Positions 1-11,401 of a DNA stretch of 64,000 nt are shown piece after piece. The notes under the pieces were generated by a model, which worked only from the letters and a program-made list of their open reading frames with translations, was not told the DNA's origin and searched no databases. Each line of letters opens with the position of its first letter. The first letter of the stretch is position 1. Both the position numbers and the translations under genes were made by a program. The DNA is taken from NCBI GenBank assembly GCA_001931875.2, contig MSJH02000667.1, forward strand, positions 1 to 64,000, given 5' to 3'. This DNA comes from Byssochlamys sp. IMV 00236. Its lineage: Eukaryota > Ascomycota > Eurotiomycetes > Eurotiales > Thermoascaceae.

Positions 1-228
1 TTTTTTGACGCGGACTGGCATCCTCTGTCATCATTGATCTCGACCATTCGTTTCTAAACTACACTCGCAAATAATACAATATCAATAGTACTACATCATA
101 GGTGAGAATAACACACAACAGTATCCGGCATAAGTTATCGGCCAAGAACACAACCAGATACCGATTCTTCGAAGAAAATTAGAGATATTTTACATTTTTT
201 CTCTCCCGAGTAGCAAAAAATCCCATCC

Positions 229-1436
229 TTAATTCGCCTTCGTGGCAACAGGCGATCTTTTCCCTTCCACCAGCATCTTATCAAGTTCACTGTAACCGAA
301 AATGGGAGGCTTCCCAGCATGCTCCCGTCCCAGCACCAATACAAGATCAGCCTCGTCCACTTGAGCCAACTCAGTGAGGACGCGTCTCATATACGCAACT
401 ACACGAGCGACCTTCGCCCAGTCAATATCTTGCCCATTAGCATCAGTATGGCTTGCCTTCCACAGATTTCTCCACACCGCAGCACCCAGGACGGCATCGC
501 CCTTGGCGAGGCCTTCATCATAGGCAGCGAGAATACCCCGCCACTGGACGAATAGATCCTTGAGATACTTGTTGCGGATACCGCGGCTATATATGCCGTG
601 TAGAACGTCCATGCGCTGCTCTGCGTTGTGCGAGAAATGATCAATGAGATGGCGCGAATAGGTGTTCAGACTCTGAGGCGAGGGTAAGGCTCGTAGTCGC
701 ACGGTGAGGAGGTACATGTGAAGAAACGTGACTTGTGACCAGGACGAAAATGTCGGGAGGAGACCGAGATCTATTTGAAATATCGTTCATACGAGTCAGA
801 TCGGCTTGGCTTGGTTGAAAAGAAGTAAGATAGCTAGCATTGCATAGCGGTGCATCGCATAGCCAAGGGGGAAGCTCTTCAAGCACTCACCTGTATACCA
901 CCATCCCTCCCCAACACCAAGATCTTCACCCTGTGCTGTCTTCGGAACCTCTACTCCCTTCTGCGATACCTGAGGGATCTTATAATCCGCCTGCGCGGAG
1001 CAGACTTCGAAAAGTTTCTGCGTCAAGCCGTACGCGACGTACGTTTCGACCGTCGTGCCGGCACGCGGCAGGAGACTCTTTGCTAATCCATGCTGTGGAG
1101 GACTTTGGTGAAATGTTCGCCTAGGGGTATGTGATGGCTGGCGGAAGTTGTTCTGATTCCGGTTGGGACTCCGGATGAATGGCAGAGCAGAAGATTCGAT
1201 TTCGGAGTCTCTTGCGGAACGACCGGTTAATGAGCTCGATTGAGAGCTGTACGAAGCTCGCGAGGCTGCATGTTTAGTTCGCGCATCTAGATACTATGGG
1301 AATCGGTCAGGTCAAGGTACTTAATTCTTCGATTTCGCTGAAGAGGATGTAACATGGTTAGCTGTACCTGGATGGTCTTCTGCGAATGCTCTCTCAGTCC
1401 TCGTAGACCGGAGGAATAGGGGGCTCTGCAGATCAT
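229..1436 (-). CDS. CBP3: Ubiquinol-cytochrome c chaperone Cbp3, mitochondrial
   Basis: Cbp3 helps cytochrome b synthesis and assembly of respiratory complex III at the mitochondrial inner membrane (family knowledge). I join three exons, complement(229..770, 891..1293, 1368..1436), giving 337 aa. The 23-residue first exon (MICRAPYSSGLRG...) is basic, Ser-rich and free of acidic residues apart from one Glu, as expected for a mitochondrial presequence. The second exon holds a variable Ser/Arg-rich linker and then the family block YGLTQKLFEVCSAQADY, VPKTAQGEDLGVGEGWWY. The third continues with LPTFSSWSQVTFLHMYLLTVRLRAL, YSRHLIDHFSHNAEQRM, KYLKDLFVQWRG and GDAVLGAAVWRNLW. The introns are 120 nt (GTGAGT..AAATAG) and 74 nt (GTACAG..CATAG), and both keep frame. 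The long frame starting at 717 is only the last exon. The gene lies on the same strand as TIP41, which is upstream. The family call is firm; the short first exon is the least certain part. Confidence 0.9.
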
Positions 1437-1962
1437 CTCGGAAACGCTCGATGATCACGCAGATATTCGAATTCTGTCTTTCCCAAAGTTATGAGCAATT
1501 GGATGCGTCGTCGAGTCTACTTCATATGCGGCCTACGAACAATTATTACATGAACTAGGCTGTTCTTGATATTTGTGTTTGCATTGTTTGAAAGAACTTT
1601 AACACCGTTTCGCAGCCCGCGAATGACGGAGACCCGATTGTCCGCGGCATTAGTATCGACTAATACTAGGAACGCTGACGCTCGCTCTATCTGTTAGGTG
1701 ATGTTGCCTTCGCCTCAGTCTCATGCTAGAGGATCTGCATCTTGGGATTCTGCGTCCTCGTCAGCTTCAGAAAGCGCCGTATTGACGAGACGGCTGCCAT
1801 AAGTCGGCTGGCTTCTCCTTTCTTGAGCTTGGCTAATTGCGACTACATGTTACGTCGCAAGCTAATCCTGCCAAATCGGCCAGGAATAGATGTGTGATGT
1901 TGTTTGGCAGAGGAAACCACCAATGCGATGTTGTTTCAGATGGCTGTTTGGCCATAATCCCA
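1437..1962. other. Intergenic between TIP41 3' end and CBP3 start
   Basis: About 526 nt in a tandem arrangement, with both flanking genes on the minus strand. It must hold the 3' UTR of TIP41 and the promoter and leader of CBP3. I see no conserved reading frame, repeat or RNA gene in it. Confidence 0.6.
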
Positions 1963-2926
1963 TCAAGCCCCGAGCGCGACCTTTTCTAGGCTCGCATCGA
2001 CGAGCGGGATTATCTGAGAAAGCCTGTTCGGGTCTCGCATAACAGCAGGGACGTCCTCCCTTATACTTGCTAGAGACTTGAAGTTGTCAGCACCAATTGA
2101 CAATCATTTATGGCTAGAATACTTATACATACCTTTCTAACCTTTTCATATTCACATTCTCTAAACTGGTGTTCCCTGGTGACTTCTTTTGTGTCGAAGT
2201 CAACATACACTCTTGTATCTCGTATCCTGAAGATCACGTTGTCGAGTCTCATGAAGAACCTTGCGAGCAATAGGAGCCTTGCAGGCATCACCCGAATCTT
2301 GCAGGAAAACATGGCAATGCCATTGTCCGCAAGTTCATCTTCGTATAGGACCACGTCGTCGAAGAACAGAATAGGGTCTGGGCGCTTCAGTAGCTCGATA
2401 GGAATTGGGTCTTGAGATTTCGTGAACGGCGGAGCCGTAGGACGCAGGGTACCCTGGTAATCTGTGCTGTAGGACCAGTCAAACGGTTTCACGATTTCCT
2501 TTATTCCCTCATGGGTAGTCTCTCTGGTAGTTGTCAGCCGAGAGTCAAGCAGCAGAAGCACGTTCACCTGGAACAAACTTACCTGCTTTTTTGCCACTCG
2601 TGTGAATATGCGACTTTCAACATTTTTTGACCTGTCTTATCGACACGGTCTAAAGCATCAAATGCGTTGAACTCAATTCCCCAGCCGCTAGGTTCATGTT
2701 CAATGGCAACAAAATTATCACCAAAGATCATCTCAGGTACCGTAATCCCGAGCTTTTGGGTCATTTCCTCTATCGGCCCAGCTTTCAAAATGGGTGACTT
2801 CTGAGTCGTAATCTTGAATCCTTTAATGGAGAATGTGTTTGGTGATTGCGTGCCAGCAGAGAGAGCTGGAGCACCCGTGGGGTTACTCCCCCCAGGACGC
2901 ACTGTTCTAGTTCCTCCTGTTGACAT
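1963..2926 (-). CDS. TIP41: TIP41-like regulator of PP2A phosphatases
   Basis: Tip41/TIPRL proteins bind the Tap42 pathway or PP2A-type catalytic subunits and link TOR signalling to phosphatase activity (family knowledge). Exons are complement(1963..2076, 2133..2523, 2583..2926), giving 282 aa. Visible family signatures are FSIKGFKITTQKSPIL, LGITVPEMIFGDNFVAIEH, GIEFNAFDALDRVDK, LKVAYSHEWQ, then across the first intron FDWSYSTDYQGTL, DPILFFDDVVLYEDELADNG and MPARLLLLARFFMRLDNVIFRIRDTRVYVDF. The last exon (SLASIREDVPAVMRDPNRL...ASLEKVALGA) is inferred from a GTATGT donor and a TTCAAG acceptor and fits the family C-terminus. The introns are 59 and 56 nt. It diverges from the Aurora kinase gene across about 530 nt. 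Confidence 0.92.
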
Positions 2927-3459
2927 ACTAGCAGTTAACTACAGCTAGCTATGAAGAATGATGTTGTAGCGACGGAAGATGTATGGTACGTATGCGCGTA
3001 TACCTCCGTAGGAGAGAGGAGCCGGTTGTGTTGGATCTCAACTGACGGTATCTGGTTCAGCTAAAGAAATAATTTCAGCGAGAATGATAAAGCGCCTGTG
3101 AGAGATACCCAGGTCTGACAGGAACAGACTCCCCATTAAATGGTCTAGTCATTATAGAAGATCCGATGCGGCGACTATTCCTCCATCGCGGGGCATCTCT
3201 ACGGGCCGAGACGCGGAGCAGTGGCTTCGGTGGTTCGGAACAACAGACAATCCGACATGTTGCCCTGGAAACGGAGAGCTCCTGGACACAGATAAACATG
3301 TCTGCTCTCTTCTCTAAAGCTATCGACTACTCTCTACAATCCAGCAAACCGAATTACATCCTTCAGCCTCTTGGACGATGACCCATATCTGAATAGAATA
3401 TCTGCTTTCGATATATTCTGTGTTGATCGCTCCCATCACATCCTATTCCCACTGCTATC
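2927..3459. promoter_or_regulatory. Divergent promoter, TIP41 / Aurora kinase
   Basis: 533 nt between two start codons pointing away from each other, so it should carry both promoters and 5' leaders. The small open frames inside (3075-3299 minus, 3166-3381 plus) overlap each other on opposite strands and resemble no family, so I treat them as chance. No specific factor site was recognised. Confidence 0.6.
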
Positions 3460-4711
3460 ATGGCGACGAAGACTTTGGAGGCTCGCTTAGAGCATTTGTC
3501 CATCAATGATGAGAACGCCTCAACGAAGAACGCCAATACATACGGCAAGCAGAAGGCAAGTGCATCTTTATATTGTACTCGAAGGCGCCATGGCTAATTC
3601 TGTACTTAGGGATCGGTTTCAACGGCCGTTTCTATCTCAGGACTTGGGTCATCAGGGCAGCAGAGCTCTAGATCCAATCTGTTGAAGCTTGCATTGCAGA
3701 ATACCAATGAAGCAAGAACTAATGCGAGAGATCCCGCTTCTCCCCGCAAGTCCAATGCGGAGGAGGATAGCCAGAACCCGTCAGCTCCTCTTTACCAGCA
3801 GCCGGCTGAGCCGAAAAAGCTGCACCTCGGCATGTTTGAGATTGGAAAGCCTCTCGGAAAGGGCAAATTTGGAAGAGTATATCTGGCCAAGGAGCGATCA
3901 TCTGGATTTATCTGTGCGCTCAAGGTGCTCCACAAATCCGAGTTACAGCAAGGAGGAGTCCAGAAACAAGTCAGACGAGAGATTGAGATCCAGAGTAATC
4001 TACGGCACCCCAACGTCCTACGTCTCTTTGGTCATTTCCATGACAGCAAGCGCATATTCCTGATCCTCGAATTCGCCGGGAAAGGAGAGCTCTACAAACA
4101 TCTGCGGAAGGAGAGTCGCTTTCCGGAGTGGAAAGCCGCTCAATACATTGCGCAGATGACGGCGGCTCTTAAGTACTTGCACAAGAAGCATGTCATGCAC
4201 CGTGACATCAAGCCAGAGAATATCCTCGTTGGAATCCATGGAGAGATCAAGATCAGCGATTTCGGATGGAGTGTCCATGCACCGAACAACAGGAGGCAAA
4301 CTATGTGTGGAACGCTCGACTACCTTCCTCCAGAGATGCTGCATTCTGGCTCTCAGCCTAACTACTACAGCGAAAAGGTGGACCTGTGGAGTTTGGGTGT
4401 GCTCACATACGAGTTCTTGGTCGGCGAGGCGCCCTTTGAAGACACTCCCGTTATGACCCAGAGAAGGATAAGGAGAGGTGAAATGACTATTCCATCCTTC
4501 GTGAGTCCTGAGGCTAGGGACCTAATAGAGAGGGTATGTACAGTCTACTATTTGTTATTTATATTCCTTTTCTGACTTGATCTAGCTGCTGGTGCTCGAT
4601 CCGGAAAAGAGGATTCCGCTGGACGAAATCCAACGACACCCGTGGATTTTGAAACATTGCATGAAGAGCGACAAGACCACAGAGAAAGCATCTAAAGATG
4701 GCAGAGTATAG
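3460..4711 (+). CDS. Aurora-family mitotic serine/threonine kinase
   Basis: Aurora kinases (Ipl1/Ark1) act in the chromosomal passenger complex to correct kinetochore-microtubule attachments and drive cytokinesis (family knowledge). Exons are 3460..3555, 3610..4533 and 4586..4711, giving 381 aa. The N-terminal ~95 residues are a low-complexity Ser/Asn/Gln tail. The kinase domain follows: glycine loop [11 protein letters not shown] near residue 114, ALKVL lysine, catalytic loop [10 protein letters not shown] near 229, DFGWSV near 249 and activation loop [16 protein letters not shown] near 260. The DFGWSV and [11 protein letters not shown] signatures are characteristic of Aurora rather than other AGC-like kinases. 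The last exon supplies the end of the C-lobe ([17 protein letters not shown]). Intron 1 has a GC donor (CAGAAG|GCAAGT, acceptor CTTAG), and skipping it restores the frame exactly. The 3' end converges on ATP23. Confidence 0.95.
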
Positions 4712-4966
4712 ACAGGTCAGAATCGCTCTGATCTTCTTGATTAATATATTTGCATGGAGTTTGGGTTCGGATCAGGATCACGGATGGCTGAGCGTTCATG
4801 GTGTTTGACATCTATGGCAGGAGTTTTTCTTTGCATTATTGGTGATAATCTACTATACAGACGGTTCGTACAAATAATGACGACCATTTGATCCCTAACT
4901 CCGCCAGCCACAAAGAACCCTATGTAACAATATCATAAATAACCCAGTCGAATTGGACGTCAAATA

Positions 4967-5779
4967 TCACCGGTAGATTTCATCAAAAGGTCGCGTGTCT
5001 CTGAAGCAGCTGTCCCACACCTCATTCACTACCTGCTCGGCATGTGCCTCATCTCTGCAGGCAGGCCGAGCCCTGACAGAAAGGATAGCCCTCCGTCTTA
5101 CGCATTCTTGATGTTGTTGCGTCAATTTCCACTGACCCCTTCGAAAGAATTCCCGAGCCCACCTGCACTCTCCACTGAGTGAGCTTGCTCGTATCTGCGT
5201 GAGTTGTTAGAATATATGACCATTGGCGGTAAGTAATTCTGTGCGAATACCTCTGTGCACGCTGCGTGCCTGAGATTGTCTGTCCAATTCAGCTTGAACC
5301 TCAAATGATCATATGCGTGGACCATCTCGTGTGCCATCGTATCCTCCAGATGACCTTGATCTCTCATTTCATTCGCGCAAATCTGGATACCATAATCAGG
5401 ATCAAATCCACCTGCTTTCCGAGTCGTACAACGGCGACAGTAGATGTTGTGGCTCGAGATATCACCTCCGAGCTGGCGGATGTTGTCGCTAAGGAATCGA
5501 ATGATCGGGCCTATCTCTCCTGTTAGTTCATGTGTTTGGAGCACTCCTCGTATTGTTGCAGGTAAACCACTCACTGTACTGTAGGAGGTAATCCCGCTGG
5601 TCCTCACACCGCTTACAATCGGCAGCCTCATTGCGTATATCCCGTGCTATACGGAACTGCTCTTTCCCTTCGTCGGTCATCTTTCCGGCCAAGATGGAAA
5701 AGATGTTTCGCCATTGCGTCCAGGTATCATCACCCGGGATATACCCTGTATCATTTTTCGTCTTGTCAGGAGAATCCAT
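4967..5779 (-). CDS. ATP23: Mitochondrial inner membrane protease Atp23
   Basis: Atp23 is a zinc metalloprotease of the intermembrane space that processes subunit 6 of the F1Fo ATP synthase and also chaperones its assembly (family knowledge). Exons are complement(4967..5194, 5251..5519, 5575..5779), giving 233 aa. The HEMVHAYD zinc/catalytic motif lies at about residues 132-139. It is preceded by the Cys-containing blocks [12 protein letters not shown] and [25 protein letters not shown]. After the second intron comes the typical tail [16 protein letters not shown] and [18 protein letters not shown]. Introns of 55 and 56 nt both keep frame. The start at 5779 gives [10 protein letters not shown]. 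It is transcribed away from PRO1 and toward the Aurora kinase gene, with 255 nt between the convergent stops. Confidence 0.93.
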
Positions 5780-6073
5780 GGCTTCAGATGAATTCTTCCC
5801 CGATTTGTTGTTTTGTCCAACTAAAAGAATAACGCTGAGCTCGCGCTAACTAAGTGATCACTCGAACGCCGAAAGTTCCTCGTCGCACTTTAGGCGGTAA
5901 AGTATGGCAGAATATAAAATGTGTCTTTTGCTCCCCGCAGCTCCGAACCGGAGGAAGTAACAAGATCTCCGAACGGTCCCTTCGCTTCAGAATTCATGCG
6001 ATGGACTAGTGATTCAATTAAAAGTTGAACCCTTTTTTTCTTTACGAATTGTCTTATATACTGCGCCGTGGGG
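5780..6073. promoter_or_regulatory. Divergent promoter, ATP23 / PRO1
   Basis: 294 nt separate the two start codons. This short shared promoter is read from gene orientation alone, and I see no recognisable factor site. Confidence 0.5.
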
Positions 6074-7655
6074 ATGGATGAAAATGCCACAAGAGACTCG
6101 GGAAGTCTCACAATCGTTATAAAATTAGGTGCGGAGTATTTGTCCCATCTGCAGTCTTTCTATGAGTCAGAGATCTAACATTTTGTATCATTGCAGGCAC
6201 AAGCTCTATCGTCGACGAGAACAGCCATGAACCAATCCTTTCTATATTGACATTGATTGTCGAAACGGCTGTCAAACTACGTAGGGATGGACATAGAGTC
6301 ATTCTGGTTTCGTCGGGCGCCGTTGGCGTAGGATTGCGGCGGATGGATGTAGAGAAAAGACCGAAGCATCTTCCTCGAATACAGGTAAGGGCGCAATGAA
6401 ATATCGGGCAGCCAAATCAATCGTCAAGTTCGTTCTCCGGCTAAATCGACTTCGTAGGCATTGGCGGCTGTTGGTCAATGTAGACTCATGAGCCTCTGGG
6501 ATAGTCTATTTGCACATCTTAGACAGCCCGTGGCGCAAATTCTCTTAACACGAAATGACATTGCAGACGTGAGTGCCTTCTAGCTCTTAGAATAGACAGT
6601 TGCGCTTTGCGGTGACTAACAATGGGAACAGACAACTCAATATCTCAATGCCCAAAATACATTTTCGGAACTCTTGAACATGGGAGTAATCCCTATCGTG
6701 AACGAGAACGATACTTTGGCAGTTGCAGTACGGAGCGCCCCATAGATATCGATGCAGTCGAGATGAATGCTAAAACTGCAGCTAGGAAATCAAATTCGGA
6801 GATAATGATACCCTCTCGGCAATTACTGCAGCCATGGTGAAAGCAGATTATCTTTTCCTCATGACAGACGTTGACTGTTTGTACACGGCAAACCCACGGA
6901 CTAGTCCAGATGCAAAACCCATTGAAGTCGTCTCTGATATATCTGCTCTGCAAGCCGACGTCTCAACAGCCGGCTCTGCTCTGGGAACCGGTGGCATGAG
7001 TACGAAGATTGTCGCTGCCAAATTGGCAACCAGTGCTGGCGTGACAACGGTCATTACTCGAAGTTCAAAACCCGGCAATGTCCACGAAATTGTTAGATAC
7101 CTTCAGCGACTCAAAGATACACTGATAAGCTCGCCCCAGCTTGACAGAGGTTCGGACGCCAAGCTTGAAGATGTGTCCGACATACCAAGAGCACCTCTTC
7201 ACACTCGTTTCCTGCCCTCTGCCACACCAGTCCAGTCTCGTTCATTCTGGCTACTTCATGGCCTTAAGCCCCACGGAACAGTCTACATAGACCAAGGCGC
7301 ATACAATGCGTTGCAAAACAAAGCAGGTCTTCTCCCGGCTGGTGTGGTAGGAGTCGAGGGTCACTTTGCTCAACAGGAAGCAGTCAAGCTAGCAGTTGTT
7401 GAGAAGCGCGCTTCATCTGCACTGGACGGTGATTTCATGCACCACGGAGAGGAGCCAAAAGAGGTGGGGAGAGCGCTGGTCAATTATGGAAGTGCGGAGA
7501 TCCTTCGGATCAAGGGGGTGCGAAGCACGCAGATCCAGTCTATCTTGGGTTACGCCGATAGCGAATATGTTGCTCTTCGAGAAAACATATCCTTTTTCGA
7601 GGCACCAAGTCGTTCTGCCACCCCGTCATCATTCGAGAGACTAGCACACCGATAA
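6074..7655 (+). CDS. PRO1: Glutamate 5-kinase (gamma-glutamyl kinase)
   Basis: It catalyses the first step of proline synthesis, ATP-dependent phosphorylation of L-glutamate at the gamma carboxylate (family knowledge). Five exons are 6074..6128, 6197..6384, 6458..6568, 6632..6727 and 6786..7655, giving 439 aa. The amino acid kinase fold is visible as [119 protein letters not shown] and [21 protein letters not shown]-terminal PUA domain runs from about residue 316 to 405 ([13 protein letters not shown]...GVVGVEGHF...[14 protein letters not shown]). The first exon is only 55 nt, and the first intron interrupts the GT of KLGTSS. It has one gene per promoter and diverges from ATP23. Confidence 0.94.
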
Positions 7656-8132
7656 TCGATACCCGTGACGAGAGGCCAAGCATGGACGCTGCTCCAGATT
7701 TTTTGGAAGATCATCCGCCCTCCACGTAAGGACTGGCATGTACGACTCAGCAGGCCTGAGATTGAACATACCACCATTACGTAGTATAGTGTCGTGCAAG
7801 CATCTTAAGGAGGTCGGTATATGACTGCTCTCTAAGATGACATATAACGTAAATAAAAGTGGTAATGGAATTCGCTATCATATAGGCTATCTCTCCAAAC
7901 AAGAAAACTGTCAATAAATTAGACCCGGCTGAGTGAATATCGTATGATCGTCAATGGCAGCAGCATTACTTCAAAAAATTAGGATATTGTCTCATGTGTC
8001 CATATAACGCCGTCAAGTAAAAGTCGTCCGGTAGATGCATGGTAAATGACCTCAAGGGGAGAACAGACTGTGCTGAAGGTCAGTTCTTTCTATTAATAAG
8101 TCCAAAAATAACGGAGTCCGCTTCAGAGACAT
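7656..8132. other. Convergent intergenic, PRO1 / KRE9
   Basis: 477 nt between two stop codons of convergent genes, so it should hold both 3' UTRs and polyadenylation regions. It is AT-rich from about 7,840 to 8,000. No further gene is visible. Confidence 0.5.
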
Positions 8133-9120
8133 CTATTCGTCTTGCCATCTCCTCAGGAAGCGCTTCAGGTCACTGTCGGGTTGCGGAGCAGGCGAAGCCT
8201 AGAAAAGGAGTATTGGTCAGCAGGTGCGTTGTAAGTCTTCGATGGGTAAGTCATGGGTTTCATACAGTGTTCTCAATGCTAGAAGTGGAGAAAGTAGCAG
8301 TGGCTGTCAAAGTCACTTCAACCGTGGGCTCTGGCAAGAAAGTGGTGGCCACGACGTAGGCACTGGTAGGAAATTGGCGCTTGGCGCTCTTCGCAGTTAT
8401 CGTCGTACCAGGCTGCTTCGCTGCTGGCGCATATCTGGTTAAGCCGGTCAATTGATCCTGGTACGGCACTGTGTACTCGCCCTTCTCTTGTCTCTTCCGC
8501 AATTCTTCGCGCTCCAGTGTCGACTGTTCCTCATCAACCTTGGAGCCGGGGCCGCCCAGATCATCAGAGACAGAAGCAAGCCCATCACGCACGTTGGACG
8601 GAAAAGTGCCCGTCATTTGAGTGAGAGTGAAACGCTTGGAGTAATTGACGACTTCCGCATCGGGGCCCTTGGAGACCATCTTGAGGAAACTGGACATTGT
8701 AAGTGACATGTTGGGAAGAGACGGATAAAGGGGCGTACTATGCGTTCTCGTCACCGTCTCCAACCTCTGGATCAATCTTGAACGAAACCGAATTCCCTCG
8801 TGCAAATGTACCTTCCTCGATGAGATGAGACAGTTCCTCCTGCAACGCGAGTTACATCAGTACTGATAACTTGACAGAGGGCTGCAAAGGGAGGAAGATT
8901 AGCTCACATAAGAATCCGCCGTATCTCCGCCAGCACAGAGATATAAATCATATCGTGTGAGCTGTGACAGCTTCGGTTCCTTTCCAGAATCCCTCCATCG
9001 AACGGTTATTGTGTCTCCTCCTTTGGCAGTCGCTCCGGCGTCTGGTTCGAGGAATTCGACATCGGCCAACGCGGCAGAAGCGAGTGCCACGAGCAAGGAC
9101 AAAGTGCGGATTAACTTCAT
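8133..9120 (-). CDS. KRE9: Kre9/Knh1-type cell wall beta-1,6-glucan protein
   Basis: Kre9/Knh1 proteins are secreted, O-mannosylated factors needed for beta-1,6-glucan in the fungal wall (family knowledge). Exons are complement(8133..8198, 8266..8689, 8739..8839, 8908..9120), giving 267 aa. The N-terminus MKLIRTLSLLVALASAALA is a clear signal peptide cleaved before DVEFLEPDAG. An Ig-like N-terminal domain follows (GGDTITVRWRDSG, LTRYDLYLCAGGD, NAYFLKMVSKG). After a charged linker comes the Kre9 C-terminal region QLTGLTRYAPAAKQPGTTIT, RQFPTSAYVVATTFLPEPTVEVT and TFSTSSIENT. The last 21 residues (ASPAPQPDSDLKRFLRRWQDE) come from a small fourth exon that I infer from GTATGA and TTTCTAG borders. 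Without it the protein would end one residue after ENT. Confidence 0.9.
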
Positions 9121-9523
9121 GTTGGAAAAACGGTGGAAGACACCGAGCAGTTGCAGGGGGGAGCACGAGAGGACCAGAACACCAGGCCAGAGGAGAAGAA
9201 GAGGGGAAGAGAGCAAGGAATCAACGGTTGAACGATAGCATGAGTTGTTAGTATGAAACACATGCACCACTCCAAATGGCCGCTAAACTGCTTTGGCACT
9301 TGCTCGCATCGTCCCGCTCGGATAAGGTAAGACCGTAGTTAGTCTACTCGTGCTCTACTCTTTGTTGTAATCTTTTCTCTCGGATTCGCTTCTCCTTTCT
9401 CAATTGTCTTTCTTCGTTTGTGTATGCCTTTCTTCTTCTTCTGATTTCATTTAGATTGCTGTGGGACACCGGTTAGCTTGGGTCGACTTGCATACGCTGC
9501 AGATTGATGATCCTACCCTGAGG
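9121..9523. promoter_or_regulatory. Divergent promoter, KRE9 / SRP receptor beta
   Basis: 403 nt between the two start codons, with a pyrimidine-rich stretch at about 9,350-9,450 on the + strand just before the SRP receptor gene, as is usual for fungal core promoters. The pairing joins two secretory-route genes, which may be coincidence. Confidence 0.5.
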
Positions 9524-10563
9524 ATGACCACAGACGCCGACTGGACCTCATTGAGAGGCATTGCAACCAATTTGCTAGATGGCAGTCCGATAGCTATATT
9601 AATAACAGCTGTCATCGCCTTTGGCTTTCCGATTCTGTTACACTATCTACTTTATCGAGGCGCAGCTTCTCCGCCGTCGACGTCTTTCCTGCTACTTGGC
9701 CCAAGTGGCTCTGGCAAGACAGCTCTTTTTTCATTGGTGTGTTTCCCTATAGCTTCCTATCGGTGTCTATCAGATAGGAATAAATGAAGACCGGCCTGTT
9801 GCTAACAGCGGAACAGCTTGAAGGAAAGTCTCAGCGCCTAGGACAGCCTGTACGGTCCACCCATACTTCTCAAACCTCCACCTTCACGACCGTTACTCTT
9901 CCACCCACCGTTCCGACTGCTTCCAACCGTTATCGCTCCGTCAATGATCCCTCACTGTCCGATATTTCGAGAAACCCGATCAAATACCAGTTAAGAGACA
10001 CTCCTGGACATGGCAAGCTCCGACAGACCGAAGGCATTGGTCGACTCGTGTCGATGACCAACGCCAAGAATCCGAAATCGAAAGCTCGAGGTGTCATTTT
10101 CGTTGTCGATTCTGCTGCTCTTTCGGATAACGAAACGTTGCGAGAGACGGCTGCCTACTTACACGATGTTCTTCTATATCTCCAGAAGCGGGCCTTGAAC
10201 AAGGGCAAGTCTTCTTCTAAGGTTGCGACCGAGGTCCCGGTTCTTGTGGCGGCGAACAAGCAGGATCTGTTCACTGCTCTGCCTCCGAGCTCTGTGCGCA
10301 ATAAGCTGGAAGCCGAGATCGAGAACATCAGAAAATCAAGAAGCAAGGGCCTCATGGATGCAAGCGCGGATTCGTCGACCGGTGAAGCGGACGACGAAAT
10401 ACTCGGCGGTGATGATGGACAGGGAGTATTCAGTTTCCAGCTACTACAAGAAGAAGTGGGTTTGAAGGTAGAAGTTGTGGGTGGTGCAGTTCAGAATAGC
10501 AGCGAGACAGACGCAGAGTCTGGGGTCCGAAAATGGGAAGAATGGGTAGGAATGTGCCTGTAG
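9524..10563 (+). CDS. SRP102: Signal recognition particle receptor beta subunit
   Basis: The beta subunit is an ER-membrane GTPase that anchors the alpha subunit of the SRP receptor and controls handover of ribosomes to the translocon (family knowledge). Exons are 9524..9736 and 9817..10563, giving 319 aa. An N-terminal membrane span (about residues 20-45, AILITAVIAFGFPILLHYLL) is followed by Walker A GPSGSGKT near residue 59, the switch region HTSQTSTFTTV, the G3 motif RDTPGHGKLR near 131 and the G4 motif AANKQD near 218. The C-terminus ends KWEEWVGMCL. I chose ATG 9524 because upstream in-frame sequence lacks another ATG. An insert of about 45 residues after NKQD (SRSKGLMDASADSSTGEADD) is acidic and Ser-rich. 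Confidence 0.93.
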
Positions 10564-11401
10564 TTCTGCCGATGAACGGGGTTCTACTGCTCTCTATGTC
10601 TGATGCACCATGATACCCTCTAATGCCGATGATCAGGCATTCGAATTATGGAATAGATATTACACTTAGGTATGTTTATGCGTTCGCGCCCAGCGTCTAT
10701 CCTTATCGAGACGGTAGCGGAACGCTGAAAAGCAAGAGTTATTACACCTCCCCTCTGAAAAAAAGTATTTTTGTGTGTTTTTCTTTTTCTTTTTTTCTTA
10801 GCTTGAGTAATCTCCTGATCCTTGCAATTCTCCCTTACAGCCAGTTAGGATATTAGCAAAGGTAAGCTGCCGCCTTCGACTCAAAAAAGGAGCTTCTGCC
10901 ATTCGTCAAATCCCGCTGTAGTTTACGTCTCGAGCAGGGCATAGTACGTTTCAGATTACGCTCCACTTGCGACGATGCATTGTATATATTGGAGTCAATA
11001 TAGGGAATTTTCATGCTCGGCCACTGCGCTCCTTGTGGCCTGAGGGAATATGATCTACCTCCTGCTCCGGATCAATTGAACAGTTAATACCGGTGGTGTG
11101 ACATCCTTCTGGATACTGGACTAAGGAGAAACACTATAATAGTCTACTAATATGAGAATTAATACAAGCAAGATTGTAGGATGCGAACAGAATCAAAATG
11201 CAATTATACTGGCTCTCTTTTTTTTCCCCACGCCAAGTGTTGAGACGGTAATCCTATGCCGGTCTAACATCACGCACATTCTATCAAGACGCCCTCCGTT
11301 CTGTTCGAGTTGAATTCCCAGAACACATCAATCATGACTGATTACACAAATAATTGAGACTGTAAACGAAAAAGAATAAGAGTCAGAAACAAGAATCTTA
11401 T
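10564..11401. other. Convergent intergenic, SRP102 / CBS
   Basis: 838 nt between convergent stops, T-rich at 10,760-10,800 and 11,215-11,230. Small frames inside have no family resemblance. I see no gene. Confidence 0.5.
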
